A stretch of DNA of 64,000 nucleotides from Zetaproteobacteria bacterium CG06_land_8_20_14_3_00_59_53 (GTDB taxonomy: Bacteria; Pseudomonadota; Zetaproteobacteria; Mariprofundales; Mariprofundaceae): assembly GCA_002779605.1 (NCBI GenBank), contig PEWE01000020.1:216791-280790 (forward strand). The letters are read 5' to 3'. A program made the position numbers and the translations under genes. Positions within the stretch are counted from its first letter, which is position 1. Every line of letters starts with the position of its first letter. The notes beneath the pieces are model-generated. The model did not search any database. It worked only from the letters and a program-made list of their open reading frames with translations, and was not told the DNA's origin. Of this stretch, positions 22,306 to 31,584 are shown piece after piece.

Positions 22306-22334
22306 GATTGACGAAAAGGCTCTCTGTGCATAAG
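22306..22334 (+). promoter_or_regulatory. Putative sigma-70 promoter for the tRNA cluster
   Basis: TTGACG at 22306-22311 is followed after 17 bases by TAAGGT at 22329-22334, then a GC-rich stretch (CCGCCGCC), which would suit a stringently controlled stable-RNA promoter. The first tRNA starts about 70 bases downstream. The -10 match is poor, so this is tentative. Confidence 0.35.
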
Positions 22335-22408
22335 GTCCGCCGCCTTTCGCGAGCAGAATGATTTTGGCGGTTCTTTGCAGCAGCTGAGTGCAGGACAGGC
22401 TTGCAAGT

Positions 22409-22485
<77 letters not shown>

Positions 22486-22512
22486 TTTTGATGCTTGTCT
22501 GGTAAGGCTTAT

Positions 22513-22589
22513 GCGCCTGTAGCTCAATTGGATAGAGCAACGGCCTTCTAAGCCGTAGGTTGCAGGTTCGAGCCCTGCCAGGCGCGCCA
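22513..22589 (+). tRNA. tRNA-Arg (UCU)
   Basis: A 77-base cloverleaf with acceptor stem GCGCCTG/CAGGCGC, discriminator G and encoded CCA. Anticodon stem ACGGC/GCCGT encloses loop CTTCTAA, giving anticodon TCT. It is the second gene of the cluster. Confidence 0.97.
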
Positions 22590-22630
22590 GTTCTGTTGCG
22601 AAAAGATATTGCGACGTGAAGTTGCGATTT

Positions 22631-22706
22631 GGTGGATGTAGCTCAATGGTAGAGCCCCGGCTTGTGATGCCGGTGGTTGTGGGTTCGAGCCCCATCATCC
22701 ACCCCA
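22631..22706 (+). tRNA. tRNA-His (GUG)
   Basis: A 76-base gene including the extra 5' G(-1) opposite C73 that marks tRNA-His. Acceptor stem GTGGATG/CATCCAC is complete and CCA is encoded. The anticodon loop TTGTGAT gives anticodon GTG. It is the third gene of the cluster. Confidence 0.96.
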
Positions 22707-22782
22707 GTTTGAAGGATGCTCCTGCAAGGGAGCCTCTTCAAAGTTGCGCGGCGATGTTTAGACGTTATGATTCGCCCCGCAT

Positions 22783-22858
<76 letters not shown>

Positions 22859-22863
22859 TAAGC

Positions 22864-22897
22864 AGGGAGTAAGGTCACAAGCCTTGCTCCCTTTTTT
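22864..22897 (+). terminator. Rho-independent terminator after tRNA-Lys
   Basis: AGGGAG-T-AAGG pairs with CCTT-G-CTCCCT around a short loop and is followed by six T. It would end transcripts of the first four tRNAs and separate them from tRNA-Leu and tig. Confidence 0.8.
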
Positions 22898-22937
22898 CAT
22901 CGTTTGCGGCAAGGATGAGCTGCAGGGATGCCGGAAT

Positions 22938-23022
<85 letters not shown>

Positions 23023-23099
23023 GCGGCGGGCTGCCCGGGTGAAGCTGTTGAGCGTGTCGCCCGGGGCCGACAGCAAAGTATTTAATATCGGAGGATTCA

Positions 23100-24443
23100 A
23101 TGATTCGGACGGAAGTGAAGAAACTCGGAAACGACGAGCACGCCGTGAATGTGCATGTTGCTCAGACGGAATATGACCGCATCTATGCAGCACAGGTGGG
23201 CAAGCTGGTCTCCAAGGTGAAGTTGCCGGGCTTCCGTCCGGGGAAAACCCCCAAGGGTGTGATCGAAAAGCAGTTCGGTGCGCAGGCCCACGAGGATACC
23301 ATTTCCGAACTGGTGCAGACGCATTATGCCGCTGCCATCGAGCAGAGCGGACTGATGCCTGCGCTGCAGCCTGAACTTGAAGTGCCGGCCGTGCAGCCCG
23401 AAAGCGGATTCAGCTTCACCCTGAAGGTGACCACATGGCCTGAGGTGAAGCTCAAACCGCTGGGCAAGATCAGTGTTGAATCCACCGAAGTGAAGGTGAC
23501 CGATGCGGACATGCAGTCGGTGATCGATCGCCTGATAGACACACAGGTGAGCTACGAGGAAGAAGCCGGTCGCGAGACGCAGAACGGCGACCAGGTGAGT
23601 ATCGATTTTACCGGTTTTGTCGATAATGAGCCGTTTGATGGTGGGCGCGGCGAGGATGTGAAGCTGGTGATCGGCGCCGGACAGTTCATTCCAGGGTTCG
23701 AGACCGGACTGATGGGCGCCAGGGCCGGTGATGAGCGTTCGCTGGATGTGACCTTCCCGGTCGAATATCAGCACAAGCCGCTGGCCGGTAAGGCCGCGCG
23801 TTTCGAGGTACTGGTCAAGTCCGTGGCTGCTTCCCGCAAGCAGCAGAACGAGGATGAACTGGCTGCACTGCTCAAGTTCGACGATGCAGCCGCCCTGCGT
23901 GCCGATATCCGTAAGCGCCTTGAGCAGGAGGCTGCGGATGCCTCTTATTCGACGAGCCGCGATGCGTTGTTCGATGCGCTGGTTGCAGCACACGAGATCA
24001 GGCTGCCGGAAGCCATGGTGCAGCAGGATATGCAGCAGAGCCGTCAGCGTGTTGCCCGCTCCATGCAGCAGCAGGGTCTGGATATGAAGCCGGAGATGTT
24101 CAACGATCCTGCTTTTGCCGAAGAGTTGCGCAAGCGCTCCGAGCGGGCCTTGTCCATCTCGCTGTTGCTTTCCACATTCCGCGAGGAGAACAAGGTTGAG
24201 ATCTCCGAGGAAGATGTCGAGGCTGAATTGAATGTGCAGGCTGCGCAGTATCCGGCCGATCAGCTGGATGCGTTCAAGAACTGGATGAAGGGTCAGCAGG
24301 AACAGATGGCGCAATTGCGCGACAGGTTGCTTGAGAAAAAGTGTGTGGCATGCATTATGGAGCAGGTGAAGGTCAAGCCGGTGAGTCTGGAACTGGATGA
24401 ATGGCAGGCCATGCAGGATGCGGCTGCCGCCCAGGACGACTGA
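23100..24443 (+). CDS. tig: Trigger factor, ribosome-associated chaperone and prolyl isomerase
   Basis: A 447-residue three-domain chaperone that meets nascent chains at the ribosome exit. The ribosome-docking loop is FRPGKTPKGVIEKQFG near residues 43-60. The FKBP-type isomerase domain has GDQVSIDFTGFVDNEPFDGG and GAGQFIPGFETGLMGA (about residues 160-215). A helical C-terminal substrate domain follows. The start at 23100 follows GGAGGATTCA. It heads the conserved tig-clpP-clpX-lon order, with clpP 72 bases downstream. Confidence 0.97.
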   Translation: MIRTEVKKLGNDEHAVNVHVAQTEYDRIYAAQVGKLVSKVKLPGFRPGKTPKGVIEKQFGAQAHEDTISELVQTHYAAAIEQSGLMPALQPELEVPAVQPESGFSFTLKVTTWPEVKLKPLGKISVESTEVKVTDADMQSVIDRLIDTQVSYEEEAGRETQNGDQVSIDFTGFVDNEPFDGGRGEDVKLVIGAGQFIPGFETGLMGARAGDERSLDVTFPVEYQHKPLAGKAARFEVLVKSVAASRKQQNEDELAALLKFDDAAALRADIRKRLEQEAADASYSTSRDALFDALVAAHEIRLPEAMVQQDMQQSRQRVARSMQQQGLDMKPEMFNDPAFAEELRKRSERALSISLLLSTFREENKVEISEEDVEAELNVQAAQYPADQLDAFKNWMKGQQEQMAQLRDRLLEKKCVACIMEQVKVKPVSLELDEWQAMQDAAAAQDD

Positions 24444-24515
24444 GCCATTCGCGGTCAGGTCGCGCCGGTTGCGACTGGGCGCCCGACACACGCATAGATG
24501 AGACAAGGAGCAAGC

Positions 24516-25142
24516 ATGAATCTGGTCCCTATCGTTGTAGAGCAAACCCCGCGAGGGGAGAGATCCTACGATATTTTTTCCCGACTGCTCAGGGAGCGCA
24601 TTATTTTCCTGGCCGGTCCTGTCGAGGATCATACGGCCGATCTGGTGACCGCGCAGATGCTGTTCCTTGAATCCGAGGCGCCGGACAAGGATATCTCGCT
24701 GTACATCAATTCCCCCGGTGGATTGGTGACGGCCGGTATGGCGATCTACGACACCATGCAGTACATCCGTTGCGATGTGTCCACGCTCTGTCTCGGACAG
24801 GCTGCCAGCATGGGGGCGCATCTGCTGGCTGCCGGTGCTCCCGGCAAGCGCTTTGCACTGCCCAACGCACGCATCATGATCCACCAGCCGCTGGGCGGGT
24901 TCCAGGGTCAGGCGACCGATATCCAGATCCATGCCAAGGAGATACTCAAGCTGAAGGACCGTCTGAACGGCATGATGGCGCATCACACCGGGCAGCCGCT
25001 GGAGAAGATCGCCGATGATGTCGAGCGCGATTATTTCTTGACCGCGCAAGAGGCATGCGATTACGGTTTGATCGATAAGGTTCTGACGCATCGTCCCGAG
25101 AATGACGAGGCAAAGTCCGGAGGTGGCAATGTCGGAGAATAA
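24516..25142 (+). CDS. clpP: ATP-dependent Clp protease proteolytic subunit
   Basis: A 208-residue serine peptidase forming the double-heptamer chamber. It begins [19 protein letters not shown], as typical ClpP proteins do. The active-site Ser is near residue 98 in [11 protein letters not shown] and the His near residue 123 in [15 protein letters not shown]; the Asp lies in the C-terminal third. The start at 24516 has AAGGAG at correct spacing. Its 3' end overlaps the clpX start by 14 bases, so ClpP and ClpX synthesis is coupled. Confidence 0.97.
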   Translation: MNLVPIVVEQTPRGERSYDIFSRLLRERIIFLAGPVEDHTADLVTAQMLFLESEAPDKDISLYINSPGGLVTAGMAIYDTMQYIRCDVSTLCLGQAASMGAHLLAAGAPGKRFALPNARIMIHQPLGGFQGQATDIQIHAKEILKLKDRLNGMMAHHTGQPLEKIADDVERDYFLTAQEACDYGLIDKVLTHRPENDEAKSGGGNVGE

Positions 25143-26385
25143 AGGCGGCGATTCGACCCTGTACTGCTCGTTTTGCGGTAAGAGTCAGCATGATGTGAAG
25201 AAGCTGATTGCAGGGCCCACTGTCTTTATCTGCGACGAATGCATCGAGCTTTGCAACGAGATCATCCAGGAAGAGGTCTCGTCCGAAAAACCGGTCGGCA
25301 AGGATCAGGACGGCATTCCGCGCCCGGCCGATATCAAGGGCTTTCTCGATGAGTATGTGATCAGTCAGGACCAGCCGAAGCGCATGCTGGCGGTTGCCGT
25401 GTACAACCACTACAAGCGCATCGAGCACAATAAGAAATCCGATGTCGAGATCGCCAAGAGCAATGTGTTGCTGCTCGGCCCCACAGGCAGCGGTAAGACC
25501 CTGCTGGCGCAGACCCTTGCACGCCTGTTTGAAGTACCGTTCACCATGGCCGATGCCACCACGCTGACTGAGGCCGGCTATGTCGGCGAGGATGTGGAAA
25601 ACATCATCCTCAAGCTGCTGCAGGCCGCCGATTACGATGTCGAAAAGGCGCAGCGCGGTATCGTGTATATCGATGAAGTGGACAAGCTGTCGCGTAAAAC
25701 CGATTCCCCGTCCATCACCCGCGATGTGTCCGGTGAGGGCGTGCAGCAGGCGCTGCTCAAACTCATTGAGGGCACCGTGGCCGCTGTTCCGCCGCAGGGC
25801 GGACGCAAGCATCCGCAGCAGGAGTTCCTGCAGGTGGATACCACCAACATCCTGTTCGTGCTGGGCGGTGCGTTTGCCGGTCTGGAGAAGCTCATCGAGG
25901 CTCGTGGCGAGAAGCGCTCCATCGGTTTCGGCGCCAAGGTCGCCGAACAGGCCGATCAGGACATCGGTGCCGTACTCAGTCAGGTGGAGCCGGAGGATCT
26001 GATCAAGTTCGGTCTGATTCCTGAGCTGGTCGGTCGTCTGCCGGTGATCGCATCCTTGCATCAGCTGGACAAGAAGGCCCTGCTCACCATCCTGACCGAG
26101 CCGAAGAATGCACTGGTCAAACAGTATCAGGCCTTGCTGGAGTACGACGGTGCGCAGCTCTCCTTCACTGACGACGCACTGGAAGCCATCGCCGACAAGG
26201 CGATCGCCCGCAAGACCGGGGCCCGTGGCCTGCGCGCCATCATGGAATCGGTGATGCTGGACGTGATGTACGACATTCCCTCGCAGGGCAATGTCAAACA
26301 ATGCGTCATCAATGCCGAAGTGGTGAACGGCAAGGCCAAACCGATGCTGTTGCTGGAAAACGAAACGCAGGCGGAAGCCGGCTGA
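25129..26385 (+). CDS. clpX: Clp protease ATP-binding subunit ClpX
   Basis: A 418-residue AAA+ unfoldase. The N-terminal zinc-binding domain is CSFCGKSQ ... CDECIELC. Walker A is [17 protein letters not shown], Walker [14 protein letters not shown], and the ClpP-docking loop lies in the IGFGAKV region, as expected for the family. [10 protein letters not shown] is the sensor-2 segment. The ATG at 25129 is chosen because it gives the conserved N-terminus and is preceded by GGAGGTGGC. It overlaps clpP by 14 bases. Confidence 0.98.
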   Translation: MSENKGGDSTLYCSFCGKSQHDVKKLIAGPTVFICDECIELCNEIIQEEVSSEKPVGKDQDGIPRPADIKGFLDEYVISQDQPKRMLAVAVYNHYKRIEHNKKSDVEIAKSNVLLLGPTGSGKTLLAQTLARLFEVPFTMADATTLTEAGYVGEDVENIILKLLQAADYDVEKAQRGIVYIDEVDKLSRKTDSPSITRDVSGEGVQQALLKLIEGTVAAVPPQGGRKHPQQEFLQVDTTNILFVLGGAFAGLEKLIEARGEKRSIGFGAKVAEQADQDIGAVLSQVEPEDLIKFGLIPELVGRLPVIASLHQLDKKALLTILTEPKNALVKQYQALLEYDGAQLSFTDDALEAIADKAIARKTGARGLRAIMESVMLDVMYDIPSQGNVKQCVINAEVVNGKAKPMLLLENETQAEAG

Positions 26386-26394
26386 TCAACCATC

Positions 26395-26428
26395 GGAACG
26401 GGGCGGTTTTTACGACTCCCGTTCTTCC
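26395..26428 (+). terminator. Weak terminator-like inverted repeat between clpX and lon
   Basis: GAACGGG at 26396-26402 can pair with CCCGTTC at 26418-26424 around a 15-base loop, followed by a pyrimidine-rich stretch but not a pure T run. It could attenuate read-through from clpX into lon. Confidence 0.3.
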
Positions 26429-26497
26429 TTTCCCATCGTTAGATTGAATTGGCGTATGATTGAACCGGCGCATGGTCGCCCGCCTCAGGAGTAAGCT

Positions 26498-28930
26498 ATG
26501 GCTGAATTGAACAGAGATGCACAATCCGGAGCTGCCGGCGAGGGTTTCCTCCCGGTGCTGCCGCTGCGTGATATCGTGGTGTTCCCTCATATGATCGTGC
26601 CGTTGTTCGTCGGGCGCGAAAAATCCGTACATGCGCTGGAAGAGGTGATGCAGAGCGGCAAGCAGATTCTGCTGGTCGCGCAGAAGGATGCCGCCGAAGA
26701 CGATCCGGCCGCCGAGGGCCTGTACGGCATCGGCACGGTGGGCAATATCCTGCAACTGCTGAAACTGCCCGACGGCACCATCAAGGTGCTGGTTGAGGGT
26801 GGTGCGCGCTGTGAAGTCAGGCAGATGGAGATGAGCGAGGATTGCCTGCGCGCTACCTATCGCGTGCTTGAGGATCAGGTGGAGGATGCCGCCGAGCTGG
26901 ATGCCGTGGCGCGCAGTGTGCTGCAGCAGTTCGAGCAGTATGTGAAGCTGAACAAGAAGATGCCGCCGGAAGTGCTGGTGTCGCTGGCCGGTCTCGACGA
27001 TGCCGGCAAGCTGGCCGATACCATCGCCGCGCATCTCAATCTGAAGCTGGAAGACAAGCAGTCCCTGTTGGAGATATCCTCGATCAGTGCACGCCTTGAG
27101 CAGCTGTATGCCTTCATGGACGACGAGATGGAGATGCTGCAGGTGGAGAAGCGCATCCGCGGTCGGGTCAAACGGCAGATGGAGAAGTCGCAGCGCGAGT
27201 ATTACCTCAGCGAGCAGATGAAGGCCATACAGAAGGAGCTTGGTGACGACGACGGCCAGTCCGATGTCGAAGAGCTGGCGGGCAAGATCGAAAGCGCAGG
27301 CATGAGCAGCGAGGCCAGGGAAAAGGCCGAGGCCGAACTGAAGAAGCTGAAGATGATGCCGCCGATGAGTGCCGAGGCGACCGTGGTGCGCAACTACCTC
27401 GACTGGCTGCTCGATGTGCCCTGGAAGAAGCGCTCCAAGGTGCGTCGCGACCTGAATGTGGCCGAAAAGGTGCTGGATGAGGACCATTACGGTTTGGAAA
27501 AGGTCAAGGAGCGCATCCTCGAGCATCTGGCAGTGCTGCAGCTGGTGAAGAAGATGAAGGGTCCGATCCTGTGTTTTGTCGGGCCGCCGGGTGTCGGCAA
27601 GACCTCGCTGGGGCGTTCGATCGCGCGTGCCACCAACCGTCAGTTCGTGCGCATGAGTCTGGGCGGAGTGCGAGACGAGGCCGAGATCCGCGGTCATCGC
27701 CGCACCTACATCGGCGCATTGCCCGGCAAGATCATCCAGTCGATGAAGAAAGCCGGCACCAGAAACCCGATGATCCTGCTGGACGAGATCGACAAGCTGG
27801 GTGCCGATTTCCGTGGTGATCCGTCCTCCGCCCTGCTTGAGGTACTGGACCCGGAACAGAATCACACCTTCAACGATCATTACATGGAGGTGGATTACGA
27901 TCTCTCCGATGTGATGTTCATTACCACGGCCAACAGCCTGAATATCCCTTCGGCGCTGCTGGACCGTATGGAGATCATCCGTATCCCCGGTTACACCGAG
28001 GATGAGAAGATCAGCATCTCGGAGAACTATCTGCTGCCCAAGAAGCGGAAGGATCATGGTCTGAAGGCCGGGCAGCTCGAAGTCAGTAACGAAGCCATGC
28101 GCGATATCGTGCGCTATTACACGCGTGAAGCCGGTGTGCGTAATGTCGAGCGCATGCTCGCCACGTTGTGCCGCAAGGCGGCTCGCGAGATCGTGCAGTC
28201 CACAGAGGGCCGTGAACACAAGATCAAGGTGGGTCCGGAAGATCTGGAGCATTATCTGGGCGTGAGGCAGTTTCATTTCGGTATCGCCGAAGAAGAGGAT
28301 CAGGTCGGTGTGGTCACCGGTCTGGCATGGACCGAGGTCGGTGGGGAACTGCTGCAGATCGAGGTTGCGCTGATGCCGGGCAAGGGCAAGTTGACCGTGA
28401 CAGGCCAGTTGGGCGATGTGATGCAGGAATCGATCCAGGCAGCTCTGACCTATGTGCGTTCACGCGCTTCGCAACTGGGCCTGAAGCCCGATTTCCACCA
28501 GCAGGTGGATTTCCATGTGCATGTGCCGGAGGGCGCGATCCCCAAGGACGGGCCGTCTGCAGGTCTGGCCATGGCCACCGCGCTGGTGTCCGCATTGACC
28601 GGTATCGCGGTCAAACGCAATGTCTGCATGACCGGTGAGATCACCTTGCGCGGCAAGGCATTGCCCATCGGCGGACTGAAAGAAAAACTGCTGGCGGCAC
28701 ACCGCGGCGGGCTGACCGAGGTGGTGATTCCCGTGGAGAATGAAAAGGATCTGCGTGACGTCCCTGAGAATGTGCGCAGCGGCCTGAATATTCACTGCGT
28801 GACACATATGGATGCGGTGCTAGGTTACGCCCTGACGAGGCTGCCGGATGGCATGGGAGAGGCGGGTAGATTTGTACCCCAGCTCATTGATGGTATATAC
28901 AGCGAGAAGGATGCGCCGCGCACACATTAA
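26498..28930 (+). CDS. lon: ATP-dependent protease Lon
   Basis: An 810-residue LonA protease. The N-terminal substrate domain begins [24 protein letters not shown]. The AAA+ module has [17 protein letters not shown] and [10 protein letters not shown]. The C-terminal peptidase domain has the catalytic Ser in [14 protein letters not shown] and the Lys in [12 protein letters not shown]. Length is normal. The start at 26498 follows CAGGAG. It sits between clpX and the HU gene, as in many proteobacteria. Confidence 0.98.
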   Translation: MAELNRDAQSGAAGEGFLPVLPLRDIVVFPHMIVPLFVGREKSVHALEEVMQSGKQILLVAQKDAAEDDPAAEGLYGIGTVGNILQLLKLPDGTIKVLVEGGARCEVRQMEMSEDCLRATYRVLEDQVEDAAELDAVARSVLQQFEQYVKLNKKMPPEVLVSLAGLDDAGKLADTIAAHLNLKLEDKQSLLEISSISARLEQLYAFMDDEMEMLQVEKRIRGRVKRQMEKSQREYYLSEQMKAIQKELGDDDGQSDVEELAGKIESAGMSSEAREKAEAELKKLKMMPPMSAEATVVRNYLDWLLDVPWKKRSKVRRDLNVAEKVLDEDHYGLEKVKERILEHLAVLQLVKKMKGPILCFVGPPGVGKTSLGRSIARATNRQFVRMSLGGVRDEAEIRGHRRTYIGALPGKIIQSMKKAGTRNPMILLDEIDKLGADFRGDPSSALLEVLDPEQNHTFNDHYMEVDYDLSDVMFITTANSLNIPSALLDRMEIIRIPGYTEDEKISISENYLLPKKRKDHGLKAGQLEVSNEAMRDIVRYYTREAGVRNVERMLATLCRKAAREIVQSTEGREHKIKVGPEDLEHYLGVRQFHFGIAEEEDQVGVVTGLAWTEVGGELLQIEVALMPGKGKLTVTGQLGDVMQESIQAALTYVRSRASQLGLKPDFHQQVDFHVHVPEGAIPKDGPSAGLAMATALVSALTGIAVKRNVCMTGEITLRGKALPIGGLKEKLLAAHRGGLTEVVIPVENEKDLRDVPENVRSGLNIHCVTHMDAVLGYALTRLPDGMGEAGRFVPQLIDGIYSEKDAPRTH

Positions 28931-28942
28931 AACAAATAATGG

Positions 28943-28973
28943 TTGACAGGATATAGGGGAAAGCCCGTATAGT
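28943..28973 (+). promoter_or_regulatory. Putative sigma-70 promoter of the HU gene
   Basis: A perfect TTGACA at 28943-28948 and TATAGT at 28968-28973 lie 30-60 bases before the HU start. The 19-base spacer is longer than the usual 17, which lowers confidence. Confidence 0.45.
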
Positions 28974-29002
28974 TCTGCCATCCACGACACTCGGGAGGAA
29001 TA

Positions 29003-29275
29003 ATGAACAAGGCAGATTTGATTAACCACGTAGCAGGCACAGCAGGCCTGACCAAGGCTGCGGCCGGTGAAGCTGTTGAGGCAGTTCTGGGTGGCATCAC
29101 CGCGACTCTGGCCGGCGGCAATTCCGTGAGCCTGGTCGGTTTCGGAACATTCTCCGTTGCAGAGCGTTCGGCTCGTACCGCACGCAACCCGCGTACCGGC
29201 GACACCATCAACGTGCCTGCTTCCAAGGCACCGAAGTTCAAGGCCGGCAAGGCCCTGAAGGACGCCGTCAAGTAA
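29003..29275 (+). CDS. HU family DNA-binding protein
   Basis: A 90-residue nucleoid protein of the HU/IHF fold. It begins MNKADLINHVAGTAGLTKAAA and carries the family signature GFGTFSVAERSARTARNPRTG, whose arginine-rich arm binds the DNA minor groove. It ends with PKFKAGKALKDAV, which is HU rather than IHF in style. The start follows GGGAGGAATA. Located just downstream of lon, as hupB is in E. coli, so it is probably the HU-beta equivalent. Confidence 0.95.
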   Translation: MNKADLINHVAGTAGLTKAAAGEAVEAVLGGITATLAGGNSVSLVGFGTFSVAERSARTARNPRTGDTINVPASKAPKFKAGKALKDAVK

Positions 29276-29318
29276 TAACCCAGGGGGCGGATCTTGTGTC
29301 CGCTCTTCTATGCGATAC

Positions 29319-29343
29319 GGGGCCGGTCATCCGGCCCCTCTTC
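29319..29343 (+). terminator. Terminator-like hairpin after the HU gene
   Basis: GGGGCCGG and CCGGCCCC form a perfect 8-base stem around TCAT and are followed by TCTTCAT, an imperfect T tract. It lies 44 bases after the HU stop and just before tRNA-Val. Confidence 0.55.
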
Positions 29344-29352
29344 ATGGGTTCC

Positions 29353-29428
29353 GGGCGCTTAGCTCAGCTGGTAGAGCACCGCCCTTACAAGGCGGTGGCC
29401 GTAGGTTCGAGTCCTACAGCGCCCACCA
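29353..29428 (+). tRNA. tRNA-Val (UAC)
   Basis: A 76-base cloverleaf with acceptor stem GGGCGCT/AGCGCCC, discriminator A and encoded CCA. Anticodon stem CCGCC/GGCGG encloses loop CTTACAA, giving anticodon TAC. Confidence 0.97.
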
Positions 29429-29584
29429 TTTGCCGGATGTCATCCATGTAGTCCGTCTGTTGATCAGACCTTCCGGAGCTGCTTGAGGCTCAGGATGACC
29501 GGTTGATTTAGTAGTTGCATTTTCAGGGTTGAATCATTAAGTTGCGCAACCTGTCAAACGTCGCAGTCTGCGGGGTTTGCATCT

Positions 29585-29661
29585 GGAGCGGTAGTTCAGT
29601 TGGTTAGAATGCCGGCCTGTCACGCCGGAGGTCGCGGGTTCGAGTCCCGTCCGCTCCGCCA
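29585..29661 (+). tRNA. tRNA-Asp (GUC)
   Basis: A 77-base cloverleaf with acceptor stem GGAGCGG/CCGCTCC, discriminator G and encoded CCA. Anticodon stem CCGGC/GCCGG encloses loop CTGTCAC, giving anticodon GTC. The 156 bases between it and tRNA-Val show no further gene. Confidence 0.97.
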
Positions 29662-29668
29662 CTGATTG

Positions 29669-29696
29669 AAAAAGGGTTGCTTCGGCAACCCTTTTT
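29669..29696 (+). terminator. Rho-independent terminator after tRNA-Asp
   Basis: AAAAAGGGTTGC, tetraloop TTCG, then GCAACCCTTTTT: a perfect stem with a UUCG-type loop and a T tract 8 bases after the tRNA. Confidence 0.9.
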
Positions 29697-29804
29697 CATT
29701 TCCTTCAACCATCGCACATCTTAAATTGTCTTTTGAATCCTGCCGGATATTTGCTACCCTGTGTGCGCTTCAAATCCAAGCACTTCTTCTGTGGAGGGGA
29801 AATC

Positions 29805-30752
29805 ATGGCAGTTACATTGAATCGCATCGCCCAAGAGGGCGCGCACGGCCCGGCGATGATGCCGGTCATTCAGGGGGTTGGCCGCGCGGCCATTGAAATC
29901 GCCTACCTGTTGCGCAGCGCTGTGTTCCGCGGCGCCCTTGGTGCCGCCGGCGGTGAAAATGTTCAGGGCGAGCAGCAGCAGAAGCTTGATGTGCTGTCCG
30001 ATGAGATATTCCTCGACGAGATGCGTTCCACCGGTCATGTCTGTGCCGTGGGCTCCGAAGAGCAGGAGGAGTTGCTGGTCATCGACGAGTATGCCGACGC
30101 CCCTTATCTGGTACTGGTCGATCCGCTGGACGGCTCATCCAATCTGGATGTGGACGGACCTGTCGGCACGATCTTCTCGGTGGTGAAGCGTAAGACCCCG
30201 AGCAACCAGCGCCCGGATGTCAGTGACACGCTGCAGTCCGGCCGCGAGGTGCTGGCGGCAGGTTATGTGCTGTACGGTCCGGCAACCATGCTGGTGGTCT
30301 CTGTCGGTGCGGGTGTGAGCGGCTTCACCTACAATGCCAATAATGCCCGTTTCGAGGTCAGCCATCCGGACATGAAGATCCCCGCTTCCGGTGGTTACTA
30401 CTCGGTCAACGAGGCCAACTCCGCACAGTGGCTGCATGGCATGGCCGATAAGCTGGTTGCCGTCCGCCATACCCAGAAGCTGGGCATGCGTTATATCGGC
30501 GCGATGGTGGCCGATATGCATCGCACCATCATCAAGGGCGGCGTGTTCCTGTATCCGGCCGATGCCAAGAACACCACCGGCAAACTGCGCCTGCTGTACG
30601 AAGCCATTCCGATGGGTTTTATCATGGAGCAGGCCGGCGGCAAGGCGCATACCGGCGAGATGTCTGTGCTGGATGTGCAGCCTGAAGCCCTGCATCAGCG
30701 TGTTCCTGTCTATCTCGGCTCGCATGCCGCGGTGGATGGCCTGATCGGCTGA
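29805..30752 (+). CDS. fbp: Fructose-1,6-bisphosphatase class I
   Basis: A 315-residue cytoplasmic phosphatase of gluconeogenesis and, in autotrophs, of the Calvin cycle. The metal and substrate signature VLVDPLDGSSNLDVDGPVGTIFSV is clear, preceded by GSEEQEE. GKLRLLYEAIPMGFIMEQAGGKA near the C-terminus holds the sugar-phosphate-binding residues. The start at 29805 follows GTGGAGGGGAAAT. It is slightly shorter than the roughly 330-residue norm. It lies behind the tRNA-Asp terminator and is followed 13 bases later by a uracil-DNA glycosylase gene. Confidence 0.95.
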   Translation: MAVTLNRIAQEGAHGPAMMPVIQGVGRAAIEIAYLLRSAVFRGALGAAGGENVQGEQQQKLDVLSDEIFLDEMRSTGHVCAVGSEEQEELLVIDEYADAPYLVLVDPLDGSSNLDVDGPVGTIFSVVKRKTPSNQRPDVSDTLQSGREVLAAGYVLYGPATMLVVSVGAGVSGFTYNANNARFEVSHPDMKIPASGGYYSVNEANSAQWLHGMADKLVAVRHTQKLGMRYIGAMVADMHRTIIKGGVFLYPADAKNTTGKLRLLYEAIPMGFIMEQAGGKAHTGEMSVLDVQPEALHQRVPVYLGSHAAVDGLIG

Positions 30753-30765
30753 TTTTCCCGTCCCT

Positions 30766-31566
30766 GTGAACCATGGCGGGGATTTCCATGCCTATTATCT
30801 GCGCCGTATCGGCGTGGCGGCTCCCATAGCAGAAGCCCTGTCCCGTAAGGGGCAGGGTTCTGCTTTTGTGGCGCTAGAGGGTGTCGCTGCTTCCGCCGTC
30901 GTTGTCGGATCCTCTCTGACACCGCAGACAGCCTCGGCCCCCGCGGTCGAACCTGTTGTCGCACCTACTGTCAGCTCAGCCCCGGTACAGATGCCGCAAC
31001 CTCCCGCAGTTGGCGATCTGGGCTCACTGCGTGTTGCGGCAAGCCGGTGTACTGCCTGTGCGCTTTCACAAAGCAGAATGCAGGTGGTGTTCGGCGTGGG
31101 GAGCGAGCATCCGGATGTGCTGTTCATCGGCGAGGCGCCGGGTGAACAGGAGGATGCTCAGGGCGAGCCTTTTGTCGGCCGTGCCGGTCAGCTGCTCGAT
31201 CGCATGCTCGGGGCGCTTTCATGGTCGCGCGACAATGTTTATATCATGAATGTGATCAAGTGCCGTCCGCCGGGCAATCGCGATCCGCATCCGGAAGAAG
31301 TGCATGCATGCAGTCACTGGTTCGATGCCCAATGGGATCTCCTGAAGCCCAGGGTGGTCTGTCTGCTGGGCCGGGTGGCGGCGCAACGTGTGCTGCAAAC
31401 CGATGCCACTCTGGCATCCCTGCGCGGGCGCTGGCATGAATATCGCGGGGTACCTGTGTGGGTGACCTATCATCCGGCCTATTTGCTGCGCACCCCGACG
31501 GGCAAGGCCGCAGTCTGGCAGGATCTGCGCAGGCTGGCGCAGCGTTGTGAGGCTTTGAAGGCTTGA
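30766..31566 (+). CDS. Uracil-DNA glycosylase, family 4 (iron-sulfur type)
   Basis: A 266-residue protein that removes uracil from DNA. The catalytic core covers about residues 85-260: CTACALSQSR provides the first two cluster cysteines, LFIGEAPGEQEDAQGEPFVGRAG is motif A, NVIKCRPPGNRDP carries a third cysteine, and TYHPAYLLR is the C-terminal motif. Residues about 30-80 form an Ala/Val/Pro/Ser-rich linker of low complexity after a short N-terminal stretch (HAYYLRRIGV). The start is GTG 13 bases after fbp, with no clear Shine-Dalgarno sequence, so the exact start is uncertain. It converges with the CorB-like gene. Confidence 0.9.
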   Translation: MNHGGDFHAYYLRRIGVAAPIAEALSRKGQGSAFVALEGVAASAVVVGSSLTPQTASAPAVEPVVAPTVSSAPVQMPQPPAVGDLGSLRVAASRCTACALSQSRMQVVFGVGSEHPDVLFIGEAPGEQEDAQGEPFVGRAGQLLDRMLGALSWSRDNVYIMNVIKCRPPGNRDPHPEEVHACSHWFDAQWDLLKPRVVCLLGRVAAQRVLQTDATLASLRGRWHEYRGVPVWVTYHPAYLLRTPTGKAAVWQDLRRLAQRCEALKA

Positions 31567-31584
31567 TAAGCCGCCTGAAAGGGT

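Noticed and set aside
23097..25091. 664-codon minus-strand open frame
   Set aside because: A shadow of tig and clpP, caused by codon bias of the real genes. No motif or Shine-Dalgarno sequence.
26309..28276. 655-codon minus-strand open frame
   Set aside because: A shadow of clpX and lon; low-complexity His/Leu/Gln composition typical of an antisense frame.
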